Notes: generated by a model not told the origin, from the letters alone. Counted from the first letter of the stretch, positions 36,694 through 45,661 are shown. The stretch is 64,000 nucleotides of DNA from Streptomyces sp. SLBN-31 (GCF_006715395.1 NZ_VFNC01000002.1:310001-374000); one strand, 5' to 3'. Numbers and translations: made by a program.

Positions 36694-37181
36694 GCGCAAC
36701 CGGCGCGGCCCGGCGTGGTGTTGCTCGGCTGCCTTCCACCCCGACCAGGGGTGGCCTGAGGGTACCGAGAGCTCTTCGCGCGGCGCGATCGGCGGTGCCG
36801 TTCCCGGCGAGTGCGCAACGGGCAGCCGTCCTCGGCTCCCGGGACGTGACCTGGTGGCCGCGCTGAGACGTACTGGAACTCGAACTGCCCTCGCTCGTCG
36901 CCTTGTCGGAACCGGAAATGGGGTGTGCTCCTGGTCGTGTCGCAAGGGGAAACCGCCGACACGGGCGCCCGGTTGTCGGCCGGGGCAGGACGGTAATTCG
37001 GGGCTCGAACCGCCCGGTCTGCGAGATCATTCCCAGCCCGTGATCGAGCGTGCCGTGCTACTGTCCCATCAGGTTGCAGTTGTGGTTTGCCAAAGGATTC
37101 ATTTTCCAACGGGTTGATCATCACGGCGACACGGGGTCCCCGTCTGGCTGACCCCGAGCACCGTTTCCGAAGGAGAATGAC
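36694..37181 (+). promoter_or_regulatory. Upstream and 5'-UTR region of the cold-shock gene
   Basis: No gene is supported in this 488-bp stretch. The last ~130 bases before the csp start are richer in A/T (TTGCCAAAGGATTCATTTTCC) and end with GAAGGAG. Long leaders that refold in the cold are common for csp genes, and this segment is a candidate for one. Confidence 0.45.
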
Positions 37182-37385
37182 ATGGCCACCGGCACTGTGA
37201 AGTGGTTCAACGCCGAAAAGGGCTTCGGTTTCATCGCGCAGGACGGCGGCGGCGCCGACGTCTTCGCGCACTACTCGAACATCGCCGCGCAGGGCTTCCG
37301 CGAGCTGCAGGAAGGCCAGAAGGTCTCGTTCGACATCGCGCAGGGCCAGAAGGGCCCGACCGCCGAAAACATCATTCCGGCCTGA
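37182..37385 (+). CDS. Cold-shock protein, CspA family
   Basis: 67 residues, the standard length. [31 protein letters not shown] contains RNP1 (KGFGFI) and RNP2 (DVFAHY), and the aromatic residues bind single-stranded RNA or DNA. It acts as an RNA chaperone at low temperature or in growth transitions. GAAGGAG precedes the ATG. It opens a same-strand island with a DEAD-box-like protein, a CBS-like protein and two small proteins, a combination conserved in Streptomyces. Confidence 0.95.
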   Translation: MATGTVKWFNAEKGFGFIAQDGGGADVFAHYSNIAAQGFRELQEGQKVSFDIAQGQKGPTAENIIPA

Positions 37386-37410
37386 CACCGGCTCGGACGC
37401 TTTTTTCGCA

Positions 37411-37444
37411 GCTGGGGCCCGCACCTTGGGGTGCGGGCCCCAGC
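37411..37444 (+). terminator. Hairpin after csp
   Basis: GCTGGGGCCCGCACC-TTGG-GGTGCGGGCCCCAGC, a perfect 15-bp stem, starts 25 bp after the csp stop. A T6 run lies just before the stem. It probably limits readthrough, so downstream genes receive less transcript. Confidence 0.8.
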
Positions 37445-37563
37445 TCGCTGCATTACCGGCCGGAGCCATTCCCGCCGCCTTCGGCCCGTTATCTCGGTTC
37501 TCTGCACCGTTCATCGTGCTGCGGGAATTGCTTGACACGCGCCCGCATCGAGGAAGGTTCCGC

Positions 37564-38517
37564 ATGAACCGAGCTCGCTTTTCACGCACCACTCGCAGCA
37601 CCCTGACGTACGACCGCTTCGACGGTTTGCCGACCGACCGCACCGGCCGCACCCGCCTCGGCCGCCATCCCCTAGCTCACGCGGCCCAACCCGAGGCTTC
37701 TTACGCCGAGGCCCAACCCGTCGCCCGGCACATCGAGTTCGCGCCGCCGAAGACGATCCGCCCGGCGCTGTCCGCTGCCCGGTCGTTCGCCGAACTCGCC
37801 CTACCGTCGGAACTGCTGGCCGCACTCCGTCACCAAGGCGTGACCGTGCCCTTCCCGATCCAGGCGGTCACCCTGCCGAACTCGCTGGCCGGCCGCGACG
37901 TACTCGGCCTTGGCCGCACCCGCTCGGGCAAGACCCTCGCCTTCGGCCTGCCGGTGCTCGCCCGTACGGCAGGCCGGCGCGCCGAACCGCAGCAGCCGCT
38001 GGCGCTGGTCCTGGTACCCACCGGCCAGATCGCCCTACAAGTCACCGAAGCGCTCTCCCCGTACGCCCGGGCCGTGCGGCTCCGGCTGGCCGCGGTGGTC
38101 GGCGGAGCGTCGAGCGGCGGGCAGACCTACGCCCTACGGGACGGCGCGGAGGTCGTCGTCGCGACGCCGGGCCGGCTGAAGGACCTCCTCGACCGAGGCG
38201 ACTGCCGACTGCGTGACGTCGCCGTCACCGTCCTGGACGGGGCCGACCAGATGACCGCCATGGGGTCCATGCCCCAGGTCACGGACCTGCTCGACCAGGT
38301 CCGTCCCGACGGCCAGCGCCTGTTGTTCTCGGCCACCGTGGACCGCGACGTCGCCCTGCTCATCCACCGATACCTGAGCGACCCAATGGTCCACTCCGTC
38401 GGCCCTTCGGCGGGCGCCGTCACCACGACCGGCCGCATCGTGGCGGCCGTACGACCCAAGCCGGAGCGTCCGGCCCTGCCGTCGCCCTCGTCACCGCCGG
38501 TCGACGCACTGCGGTGA
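37564..38517 (+). CDS. DEAD-box helicase-like protein, N-terminal RecA domain only
   Basis: 317 residues from the ATG at 37564. After an Arg-rich leader the Q-motif (FPIQAVTLPNSLAGRDVLG) and RecA domain 1 are recognisable, but key motifs differ from the family. Motif I is GRTRSGKT (TGSGKT expected), Ia is VPTGQIALQ (PTRELA) and II is VLDGAD (DEAD). Motif III SAT is intact. The protein ends after HSVGPSAGAVTTTGRI, so the whole second RecA domain (motifs IV-VI) is absent. ATP hydrolysis and unwinding are unlikely. The order csp-DEAD matches the usual cold-shock island, suggesting a degenerating or repurposed copy. Confidence 0.8.
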   Translation: MNRARFSRTTRSTLTYDRFDGLPTDRTGRTRLGRHPLAHAAQPEASYAEAQPVARHIEFAPPKTIRPALSAARSFAELALPSELLAALRHQGVTVPFPIQAVTLPNSLAGRDVLGLGRTRSGKTLAFGLPVLARTAGRRAEPQQPLALVLVPTGQIALQVTEALSPYARAVRLRLAAVVGGASSGGQTYALRDGAEVVVATPGRLKDLLDRGDCRLRDVAVTVLDGADQMTAMGSMPQVTDLLDQVRPDGQRLLFSATVDRDVALLIHRYLSDPMVHSVGPSAGAVTTTGRIVAAVRPKPERPALPSPSSPPVDALR

Positions 38518-38724
38518 TCGTCGGCTCGATACCGGGCGAAGCGGCACCGAGCCGCCTCACCGGCCCCAGGCATCGTCGGGTTTCCCGACCGGCAGCGCCT
38601 GGCCCAGCGTTGGGGTCCGCCCGCCGCCGCGTGCCCGATCGGCGCCAGATCATCGGCCCGGCGGCCGACAGCCGGTCCGAGAACCCCCTCCCCACCATCC
38701 GAACCCATCCCGCAGGAGGCAACC

Positions 38725-39033
38725 TTGACACCCGTCCAGACGCATCGAACCCGGACCGCTCGCGACCTCGCCACCAGGGTCGACCGCCCCCTGCACACCA
38801 CCGAACTGCGGGTCGGTGACGACATGACCGTCGAGGTGGCCCTGTCCGTCATGGCCGGTGCCGGGGTGGCCTCCCTCCTGCTGTGTGACGCGGACGACGA
38901 GCGCACCGGATACATCACCCGGGCCGAACTGGTCGTGCACCGCGACAGCATCGCCTACACCGACCGCGTCCGCCTGCGGGACGTCCTCGTCGCCCCGCAC
39001 ACGAGCGCGGCTTCCTACTCCTTCTCTCATTGA
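38725..39033 (+). CDS. Small CBS-like protein of the cold-shock island
   Basis: 102 residues starting at a TTG with AGGAGG seven bases upstream. The core VGDDMTVEVALSVMAGAGVASLLLCDADDERTGYITRAEL has the beta-alpha-beta pattern of half a CBS domain. Such single CBS modules can dimerise to bind adenine nucleotides. Homologues accompany csp and DEAD-box genes in streptomycetes, so a role in the cold or energy response is suggested by context. Confidence 0.7.
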   Translation: MTPVQTHRTRTARDLATRVDRPLHTTELRVGDDMTVEVALSVMAGAGVASLLLCDADDERTGYITRAELVVHRDSIAYTDRVRLRDVLVAPHTSAASYSFSH

Positions 39034-39039
39034 GGCACC

Positions 39040-39363
39040 ATGCGCTGTGTCATCGCCCGATACCCGTTCGAACTGACCAAGAACGGAGTCCTGGCCTCGA
39101 TGGCGGGGGTTCGGCCCGAACCCGTCACCGGCGACGCCGTGACCATCGGCCGCCGCCGCTATCCCGTGATGCAGGTCGGTACGGTCATCACCCGGCAGGA
39201 CCGCCGCGACTTCACCGGCGACGAGGTGGCCCGGGCCATGGCACGCCTGGGCTTCACGTGCCACAGCCGCCCAGAGCCGGTCGCGCCCTCGACCCCGGAT
39301 GCGCTCACTCCCTTCCAGGTCGCCTCAGCCCTGCTCGGGACTCCCGGCCCGCAGGACAGGTGA
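39040..39363 (+). CDS. Conserved small protein of Streptomyces cold-shock loci
   Basis: 107 residues, six bases after the preceding stop. MRCVIARYPFELTKNGVLASM, VTIGRRRYPVMQVGTVITRQDRRDFTGDEVARAMARLGFTC is a compact alpha/beta sequence known from other Streptomyces csp clusters. Its fold and function are undefined. The tight spacing implies cotranslation with the CBS-like protein. Confidence 0.72.
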   Translation: MRCVIARYPFELTKNGVLASMAGVRPEPVTGDAVTIGRRRYPVMQVGTVITRQDRRDFTGDEVARAMARLGFTCHSRPEPVAPSTPDALTPFQVASALLGTPGPQDR

Positions 39364-39430
39364 CGCCTTCGCGGCGGGGGCACTCGGCCGCCCGTCGTCG
39401 CGTTCCGACCCGACAGAGGAGATGGGCCGC

Positions 39431-39901
39431 ATGTGCCCTCGCCCCGAACCTGCCGAGCCCTACCGAACACCCCAACTGTTCGACGAATGCCGGATGGTGC
39501 GCGCCCGAGGCGAGCTGAACCCGAGGACCGTGGCATCGCTGACGCACGCTCTGGACGAGGCCCGCACCGGATACGGACGCATCTTCCTCATCGTCGATCT
39601 CCGAGAGGTGACCTTCACCGACGGAAGCATCCTGGAGCCGTTGCTCACCGCGTGGGACGACTGCCGGGCCCGGCAGGGCTGGGTTCGCGTCGTCCACAGC
39701 AGTACCGTGATCGACCTCGTCCTGCTGACCGGCGATCTGCTCGACCGCTTCCCCGCCCACGCCAGCGCCCAGGATGCCTGGTACGGAAGAACTGCGGCAG
39801 CTTCCGACGTGGGCGCGCTGAGCCCCCGCGGCGACAAGCGGATGCCGGCCGTGTCGCCATCAATGGCTCAGGTCAGCTCGCCTGCCCCACGGCGGTCGTG
39901 A
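39431..39901 (+). CDS. STAS-domain anti-sigma-factor-antagonist-like protein
   Basis: 156 residues from the ATG at 39431. An earlier ATG at 39422 is too close to the GAGGAG. MVRARGELNPRTVASLTHALDEA, IFLIVDLREVTFTDGSILEPLLTAWDDC follows the SpoIIAA/STAS pattern, with the TDGS turn in the place of the usual phosphorylated D-S-S. The Ser at that turn could be the phosphosite. It would bind an RsbW-like kinase and release a sigma factor. The last 29 bp overlap the convergent whiB-like gene. Confidence 0.72.
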   Translation: MCPRPEPAEPYRTPQLFDECRMVRARGELNPRTVASLTHALDEARTGYGRIFLIVDLREVTFTDGSILEPLLTAWDDCRARQGWVRVVHSSTVIDLVLLTGDLLDRFPAHASAQDAWYGRTAAASDVGALSPRGDKRMPAVSPSMAQVSSPAPRRS

Positions 39902-40184
39902 AAGCTCCCGTTCTTCCGTGCTCGATACGGGCCGTCTCCAGCAGGCGCCTCCACGAGGAGACGGTCGGCCGTCGCCGCAGCAGAGCCCGGCGTTCCCGCT
40001 CGGTCATGCCGCCCCACACCCCGAATTCGATGCGGTGGTCCAAGGCGTAGGCGAGGCACTCGGTCCTGACGACGCAGCCGCTGCACAGCGCTTTGGCGCG
40101 GTTCTGTGCGCCCCCCTCGACGAACAGGGCGTCCGGGTCGGCCGTCCTGCACAGCCCTTGTTCACTCCAGTCCGTCTCCGCCAT
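39873..40184 (-). CDS. WhiB-family iron-sulfur transcription factor
   Basis: 103 residues from the ATG at 40184. Cys12 in LCRTADPDALF and the C-x2-C-x5-C set in LCSGCVVRTECLAYAL ligate a 4Fe-4S cluster. FGVWGGMTERERRALLRRRP gives the beta-turn and basic DNA-contacting tail. WhiB-like proteins bind the principal sigma factor and sense redox or nitric oxide. It is divergent from the LuxR regulator, and its 3' end overlaps the STAS gene on the other strand. Confidence 0.93.
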   Translation of the reverse strand: MAETDWSEQGLCRTADPDALFVEGGAQNRAKALCSGCVVRTECLAYALDHRIEFGVWGGMTERERRALLRRRPTVSSWRRLLETARIEHGRTGAFTTAVGQAS

Positions 40185-40416
40185 TAGGTGAGCCGTCCTC
40201 TCCCCTGGTGTCTGCTGTGAGTTGCCTGCTGCGCCGAGCAACAGGCATATGACGTTATGTCGTTGGGCGGATCGTTCCTGCATCTGCTCCGCAGCATCAC
40301 ACCTTCGGGTGATCGATGCTTGCCTGGCGGGTGGGGAGGGACTAGGGGAGACGCGAAGTCCTTCCGGGCGCAAACGCGATGTCCGTCCGGGCCGCAAACA
40401 GGGCATCGGCCCGCAT

Positions 40417-42063
40417 ATGATCCCCGCTGTGACGGCAACACCGGAGGCAGCGCGCACCGAGTACGCCCAGCACCGATGGGGCGCCGCCCGTGACCTCTTC
40501 ACCGCCGCGGCGAGCGCCGATCTCACCGCCGTGGACCTGGAACGGTGGGGGCTCGCCGCGTTCCTGACCGGTCACGACGACGAATCCGACACCGCACGGG
40601 AGCGGGCGCACCACGCCTACGCGCGGGCAGGAGACGTCGACGGCGCCTGCCGGGTGGCGTACTGGCTGGCCCTCGCACTCACGCTGCGCGGCGAGCCGGC
40701 CCGCGGCGGCGGATGGTTCGGGCGTGTTCGCAGCGTCCTCGACGGCCATTCCGTGACCGACTCGGTGTGGACCGGATTCCTGCTCGTGCCGCGCGCCATG
40801 GCCGCGTTCTTCGGCAATGATCTACCGACGTCCCTCGCCCTCTCCGAGCAGGCGATCGCGTACGCCGGGCGGTTCGGCGACCCCGATCTGGCCGTCCTCG
40901 CCCACAACGCGCACGGCCAGGCCCTGGTGGGCAGCGGCGCCGTCGAGGCCGGCCTCTCGGAGCTGGACGAGGTGATGGTCCGGGTGACCACAGCCGAGGA
41001 CGTATCGCCGCAGCTCGTCGGCCTTGTCTACTGCGCCGTGATCAACACCTGCCGGGACGTCTTCGACGTCCGCCGCAGTCGGGAGTGGACCAACGCGTTG
41101 AGCCGGTGGTGCGCCGCACAGCCGGACCTCGTCCCCTACCGCGGGCAGTGCACCGTCCACCGTGCCGAGATCCTCCAGCTCACCGGCTCCTGGCCGGACG
41201 CGGACGCGGAGGTCGCCCGTGCGTGCGCGCAGGCCGAGGCCCTCAGCCACGACCCGGCCACCGGGATGGCGCTCTACCAGCGCGGTGAGCTCCTGCGGTT
41301 GCGTGGCGACCTCGTCGCCGCCGAAGCGGCCTACCGAGCGGCGATCCGCGTCGGGCACGACCCACAGCCCGGCTTCGCCCTGCTGCGCCTCGCCGAACGG
41401 CGAACCGGCACGGCGCTCGCCGCGATCCGCCGCGCCCTCGACGAGGCGAGCCGTCCGTCACTGCGGGCCCGCCTGCTTCCCGCGTACGTCGAGATCGCGC
41501 TCGCCGCCGGCGACGTCGAAGCGGCACTGCGCGCGGCCGAGGAACTCGTCGACGTCTCCGGCCCGCGGTCCGCCCCGCTGCTCGACGCGGCCGCCCAGCA
41601 GGCCATCGGCGCCGTCCGGCTCGCCGAGGGCGACCCGGCAGCGGCGCTGCCGTGCCTGCGCCGGGCCCGGTCGCTGGCCCAGGCGATTCCCGCCCCGTAC
41701 GACGCGGCCCGCTGCCGCACCCTGATCGCCCTTGCCTGCCGGGCCCTCGGTGACCACGAGAGCGCCGAGCTCGAATTCGGCGCGGCCCGGTGGATCTTCG
41801 AGCAGCTGGGTGCCGTGCCGGAGGTCGAGCGCATGGACAGCCTGACCCGCCGGTCCGAGCCACCGGCCCCCGGCAGGCTGACCCTGCGGGAGGTCGAGGT
41901 CCTCAGGGCGGTGGCGACCGGCGCCACCAACCGGGCCATCGCCGAGGCGATGTTCCTCTCGGAGAAGACGGTCGCCCGGCACGTCGCCAACATCTTCACC
42001 AAGCTGGACCTGTCGTCGCGGGCTGCGGCCACCGCGTTCGCCTACGAACACCGTCTCGTCTGA
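40417..42063 (+). CDS. LuxR-type regulator with TPR-like array
   Basis: 548 residues from an ATG at 40417 (a GTG at 40429 is possible, and no strong ribosome site is seen). Residues 15-460 form tandem helical repeats of TPR type (TEYAQHRWGAARDLFTAA, VAYWLALALTLRGEPARGG, AALPCLRRARSLAQAI). The C-terminal LuxR HTH is LTLREVEVLRAVATGATNRAIAEAMFLSEKTVARHVANIFTKL. There is no ATPase domain, so it resembles truncated LAL or MalT-like regulators that sense a partner through the repeats. The methyltransferase 90 bp downstream is a candidate target or operon partner. Confidence 0.85.
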   Translation: MIPAVTATPEAARTEYAQHRWGAARDLFTAAASADLTAVDLERWGLAAFLTGHDDESDTARERAHHAYARAGDVDGACRVAYWLALALTLRGEPARGGGWFGRVRSVLDGHSVTDSVWTGFLLVPRAMAAFFGNDLPTSLALSEQAIAYAGRFGDPDLAVLAHNAHGQALVGSGAVEAGLSELDEVMVRVTTAEDVSPQLVGLVYCAVINTCRDVFDVRRSREWTNALSRWCAAQPDLVPYRGQCTVHRAEILQLTGSWPDADAEVARACAQAEALSHDPATGMALYQRGELLRLRGDLVAAEAAYRAAIRVGHDPQPGFALLRLAERRTGTALAAIRRALDEASRPSLRARLLPAYVEIALAAGDVEAALRAAEELVDVSGPRSAPLLDAAAQQAIGAVRLAEGDPAAALPCLRRARSLAQAIPAPYDAARCRTLIALACRALGDHESAELEFGAARWIFEQLGAVPEVERMDSLTRRSEPPAPGRLTLREVEVLRAVATGATNRAIAEAMFLSEKTVARHVANIFTKLDLSSRAAATAFAYEHRLV

Positions 42064-42153
42064 ACCCGCTGGCGATCTGCATAGTTCTGCCGATGCGGAC
42101 GGCCACACCGGGCTCCTACGGTCACCACAACCGAATCGACCCAGGAGCCCGTC

Positions 42154-42765
42154 ATGAGCAGGGGATACGCCGTCGCGTACGCACTGAACCTCACGCCTTG
42201 GGAGCGGGCCGGCACCAGCGGTGCGGCCGCCCTCGACAAGCTGATCGTCCGAGCGGAGACGGAACTCGGCGGGCCGGGACGCGCCCTCGACCTGGGCTGC
42301 GGCTCCGGGCTGCACCTCGTCGCCCTCGCCCAGCGCGGCTGGCAGGCCACCGGCGTGGAGCTGATCGGCAAGGCGGTGCGCCGCGCACGCGCACGCGTGG
42401 CGGATGCGGGCGCGGAGGCACGTGTCCTCCAGGGCGACGTCACCGCGCTGGACCGCACCGAGGTCGGCGGGCCGTACCACCTGCTGCTGGACATCGGCTG
42501 CTTCCACGGCCTGGACGACGAACAGCGCGCCGCCATGGGGCGTTCGGCCACCGCGGTGGCGGCGCCGGACGCCCTGATGATCCTCCTCTCCTTCCGGCCG
42601 GGCGCCGTGCCGAAACCGCTGCCCCGCGGCGCCGACTCCACGGACATCGGGACCGCGTTCCCCGGGTGGCACGTCATCGACAGCGAGCGCGCGCCCACCG
42701 AGGGGATGCCGGCGCCGCTGCGCAAGGCGGCACCCACGTTCCACCTGGTGCGCCGCACCGCCTGA
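42154..42765 (+). CDS. SAM-dependent class I methyltransferase
   Basis: 203 residues. The SAM site RALDLGCGSGLHLVALAQRGW (motif I) at about 45, GVELIGKAVRRARARV (motif II) and HLLLDIGCFHGL (motif IV) are clear. The length and the DIGCFHGL block match the small-molecule thiopurine/tellurite-type group. The substrate is unknown. It follows the LuxR gene on the same strand by 90 bp. Confidence 0.85.
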   Translation: MSRGYAVAYALNLTPWERAGTSGAAALDKLIVRAETELGGPGRALDLGCGSGLHLVALAQRGWQATGVELIGKAVRRARARVADAGAEARVLQGDVTALDRTEVGGPYHLLLDIGCFHGLDDEQRAAMGRSATAVAAPDALMILLSFRPGAVPKPLPRGADSTDIGTAFPGWHVIDSERAPTEGMPAPLRKAAPTFHLVRRTA

Positions 42766-42875
42766 CTTCCTCCGACCCCTTACGTCTCACGTCTTACGAC
42801 ACCGGGTGCCCACTGCCGTCATCCGTGGAGGAAGGCCCGCGAGCGCCAAGAGTGAACGGCGCGCACGCCCGGTGG

Positions 42876-43511
42876 TCAGGGGGTCGGCGGCAGTCCCAGT
42901 ACGGCGCAGGCGGCGCGTGAGACGCGCTCGGGTGCGTCCGGGGTCAGCGGGGAGGGCAGGAGCATGTGGCTGATCGTCAGCCGCACCGCGAGGTCGGCCG
43001 CCTCGCCCCGGCGCTCGGGGACCACCCCCGGCGCCACCTCGCCCAGCCAATGCGCCAGCAGCTCCCAGGCGCTGGTGAAGACGGGTTCGGGCCTGCTCGT
43101 CAAGAACGGCAGCAGCGCGTCCGTACCACCACGGGCCGCCGTGAGTACGGCGCCGATGAAGGGGTTGGTGCCCGCCTCGGCCAGGGCGTGGGCGACCCCG
43201 GCCCGCAACGCGGCGGCGAGGTCGTCGCGGTGCTCGTCCAGTACCGCGGCGAGACCTCGCAGGAACTCCTCCGTCTCACGCAGCACCAGTGCCTGCCCTA
43301 TGCCCGCCCGGTCTCCGAACTCCTTGTAGATCGAGGGCCGGGAGACGTCCGCCCGCAGTGCCAGGTCGGCCACCCTCACCCGGTCCCAGCCGCCCTCGGC
43401 GGCCAGCGCACGGGCCTCTTGGAGCACCCGCTCCCGCATCTGCTTGCGCCACGCCACGCGGGGCGGATCGGGGCGGGGTCCGGGGGGAAGGGACGGCCGG
43501 TTCTCGCGCAT
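42876..43511 (-). CDS. TetR-family regulator of the alkane hydroxylase
   Basis: 211 residues. HTH: REARALAAEGGWDRVRVADLALRADVSRPSIYKEFGDRAGIGQAL, preceded by a basic Pro-rich arm. The effector domain is helical (FLRGLAAVLDEHRDDLAAALRAGV). It is divergent from alkB with a CTGAC-N5-GTCAG dyad between them. In actinobacteria, alkB genes are commonly controlled by linked TetR (AlkX-like) proteins that respond to fatty acids or alkanes, which is inferred here. Confidence 0.88.
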   Translation of the reverse strand: MRENRPSLPPGPRPDPPRVAWRKQMRERVLQEARALAAEGGWDRVRVADLALRADVSRPSIYKEFGDRAGIGQALVLRETEEFLRGLAAVLDEHRDDLAAALRAGVAHALAEAGTNPFIGAVLTAARGGTDALLPFLTSRPEPVFTSAWELLAHWLGEVAPGVVPERRGEAADLAVRLTISHMLLPSPLTPDAPERVSRAACAVLGLPPTP

Positions 43512-43549
43512 CCCGGCAGTGTGCCATCGTCCCGTCTCCGCATCCTGTA

Positions 43550-43564
43550 CTGACGTTGTGTCAG
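43550..43564. promoter_or_regulatory. Putative TetR operator upstream of alkB
   Basis: CTGAC-GTTGT-GTCAG, a 15-bp dyad in the 182-bp TetR/alkB gap, lies 39 bp upstream of the TetR start. It is of the size TetR dimers recognise. Confidence 0.5.
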
Positions 43565-43693
43565 AACGTTTACACGGCGCCTCCTTTGTCAGCGCTCTCG
43601 TCTCCGTGGCACTGTCTGCTCACCCCCCGAAGCGTGCTTTCGCCGTCCCGGACCGGTGCGGCGGAAGCACGCTCCCTTCGCCAAGGAGTCCTC

Positions 43694-44896
43694 GTGGAGC
43701 CAGCGCCGTACGATGCCCGCGTCTGGCGGGATCCCAAACGCCCCCTGTGGCTGCTCGCCCTGGCCGTGCCGACCCTGCCGTTCCAGGCGGGCGGTCTGGT
43801 CGCCCTCACGCACCTGCGCGTCTTCTGGTGGTGGGGTCCGTTCTTCGCCTTCGTGCTCGTCCCCCTCATCGACTGGCTGACCGGACCGGACGGCGCCAAC
43901 CCGCCGGACGAGGCCGTGCCGCGACTGGAAGCCGACCGCTACTACCGCTGGTGCACCTACCTCTATCTGCCGCTCCAGTTCGGCGCCCTCATCTGGGCCT
44001 GCGGCCAGTGGGCGACCGGCCGGCTGTCGGTCGCCGACGACCTGGGGCTCGCCGTGACGACGGGTGTCGTGGCGGGCGTCGCCATCAACACCGCTCACGA
44101 ACTGGGCCACAAGCGTGAGCAGTTGGAGCGGCGGCTGAGCCGTATCGCGCTCGCGCAGACCTGGTACGGGCACTTCTACGTCGAGCACAACCACGGTCAC
44201 CACGTCCGGGTCGCCACACCCGACGACCCCGCGAGCAGCCGTATGGGCGAGAGCTTCTGGCGGTTCCTGCCGCGCACCGTGTGGGGCAGTCTCCGCTCGG
44301 CCTGGGAACTCGAGGCGCGCCGGCTGTCCCGGCGCAAGCGAGCGGTGTTCGGCCCGCACAACGAGATCCTGACCGCCTGGGCGCTCTCGGCCGCCCTGTT
44401 CACCGCACTCACCGCGGTGTTCGGCCTGCGGGTGCTGCCCTGTCTGGCGCTCCAGGCGGTGCTCGGCTTCTGCCTGCTGGAGACGGTCAACTACCTGGAG
44501 CACTACGGCCTGTTGCGCCGTCGCCGACCGGACGGCCGCTACGAACGCGTGGCGCCCCGCCACAGCTGGAACAGCGACAACACGGTCAGCAACGTCTTCC
44601 TCTTCCAGTTGCAGCGGCACTCCGACCACCACGCCAACCCACTGCGCCGCTATCAGACCCTCCGCCACTTCGACGAGGCGCCCCAACTCCCCTCTGGTTA
44701 CGCCACCATGATCGTGCTGGCCTGGTTCCCGCCGCTGTGGCGCCGGGTGATGGACCACCGGCTGATGAAGCACTACGACGGCGATCTGACCCGCGCCAAC
44801 CTGCATCCGCCCCTGCGACGCCGGCTCTTCGGCACCACGGGCGCACTGCCCGCCACGGCGCCGAGCACCCCGCCGGAGGCGCGAAACGCCGGCTGA
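43694..44896 (+). CDS. alkB: Alkane 1-monooxygenase (AlkB)
   Basis: 400 residues from a GTG at 43694 (AAGGAG upstream). Six or so membrane segments and the three His boxes of the integral-membrane di-iron hydroxylases are present: HELGHK, HNHGHH and LQRHSDHH, plus NYLEHYG. The enzyme inserts oxygen at the terminal carbon of medium- to long-chain alkanes, using electrons from rubredoxin. No rubredoxin is fused or adjacent, so it must be supplied from elsewhere. Its stop lies inside a terminator hairpin shared with the next gene. Confidence 0.93.
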   Translation: MEPAPYDARVWRDPKRPLWLLALAVPTLPFQAGGLVALTHLRVFWWWGPFFAFVLVPLIDWLTGPDGANPPDEAVPRLEADRYYRWCTYLYLPLQFGALIWACGQWATGRLSVADDLGLAVTTGVVAGVAINTAHELGHKREQLERRLSRIALAQTWYGHFYVEHNHGHHVRVATPDDPASSRMGESFWRFLPRTVWGSLRSAWELEARRLSRRKRAVFGPHNEILTAWALSAALFTALTAVFGLRVLPCLALQAVLGFCLLETVNYLEHYGLLRRRRPDGRYERVAPRHSWNSDNTVSNVFLFQLQRHSDHHANPLRRYQTLRHFDEAPQLPSGYATMIVLAWFPPLWRRVMDHRLMKHYDGDLTRANLHPPLRRRLFGTTGALPATAPSTPPEARNAG

Positions 44897-44915
44897 CAGG
44901 CACTGCTGCTGTCAG
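44893..44915. terminator. Hairpin shared by convergent alkB and lysE-like stops
   Basis: CTGACAG-N9-CTGTCAG. Each arm contains the TGA stop codon of one of the two convergent genes, so the dyad serves both. Confidence 0.55.
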
Positions 44916-45574
44916 GCGGCCGCGACACCGATGCCTATGGCGATGAACAGCCAGCCGGTGGTCAGTTCCCACCGGTCACGAATCCTCGGACGAGCCAGAA
45001 GCGCGCGAAGGCGGGCCGCGACGGCGACCAGCGCGAACCAGTAGACGACACCGATCAGCACGTCCAGAAGGCCGAGGAGGAAGATCTGCCGGGTGGTCGA
45101 TCCGCCGCCGTGGACGAACTGCGGCAGGATGCTGAGGAAGAACAACGCGGCCTTGGGGTTGAGTACGTTGGTGAGGAAGCCCTGGGCGAAACCGGACGGC
45201 CAACGGCTGGCACCGGGCCCAATCTCACTGGTCCGGTGCGGTGTTGGGACGCCCTCGGTGCGATGATGCCCGGCACGCCGCTCCTTGGCCGCCCGACGGG
45301 CGGCCAGGACCGCCCGGATTCCCAGGTAGACGAGGTAGGTCGCGCCCAGCAGCTTGACGGCGTCGTAGACCACCGGCGAACGCGCGGCGATCACCGAGAG
45401 CCCGACGGCGGCGGCGAGCATGTGCACGCACAAGCCCGCCTGGGCCCCCAGCGCCGCGGCCCGCCCCTTCACGGGATGCTCGGTGGCCGATCTGACCACC
45501 ACCAGGAAGTCGGGGCCGGGGACGACGTAGGCCACCAGGACCACTCCGAGGAAGCCGACGAGATCGACAGACAT
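44912..45574 (-). CDS. LysE/RhtB-family amino-acid exporter
   Basis: 220 residues from the ATG at 45574. Six membrane segments are seen. LGVVLVAYVVPGPDFLVVVRSATEHPVKGRAAALGAQAGL is the family signature, followed by KLLGATYLVYLGIRAVLA and FLTNVLNPKAALFFLSILPQFV. These inner-membrane proteins export amino acids or homoserine-lactone-like compounds. A basic cytosolic loop near 100-120 separates the halves. It converges on alkB. Confidence 0.9.
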   Translation of the reverse strand: MSVDLVGFLGVVLVAYVVPGPDFLVVVRSATEHPVKGRAAALGAQAGLCVHMLAAAVGLSVIAARSPVVYDAVKLLGATYLVYLGIRAVLAARRAAKERRAGHHRTEGVPTPHRTSEIGPGASRWPSGFAQGFLTNVLNPKAALFFLSILPQFVHGGGSTTRQIFLLGLLDVLIGVVYWFALVAVAARLRALLARPRIRDRWELTTGWLFIAIGIGVAAA

Positions 45575-45661
45575 CCGCTCTCCGTTTCGTCGGGCCTGTA
45601 GCGAAGGTGGCCTCGGGTACCCCGGGTTCACCGAGATAGTGACCGTCGCAGCGACGGGCTG

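Noticed and set aside
36990..37070. GGTTCGAGCCCC on the minus strand, recalling a tRNA T-arm
   Set aside because: The flanks do not form a T-stem, anticodon arm or acceptor stem, so no tRNA or attachment site is supported.
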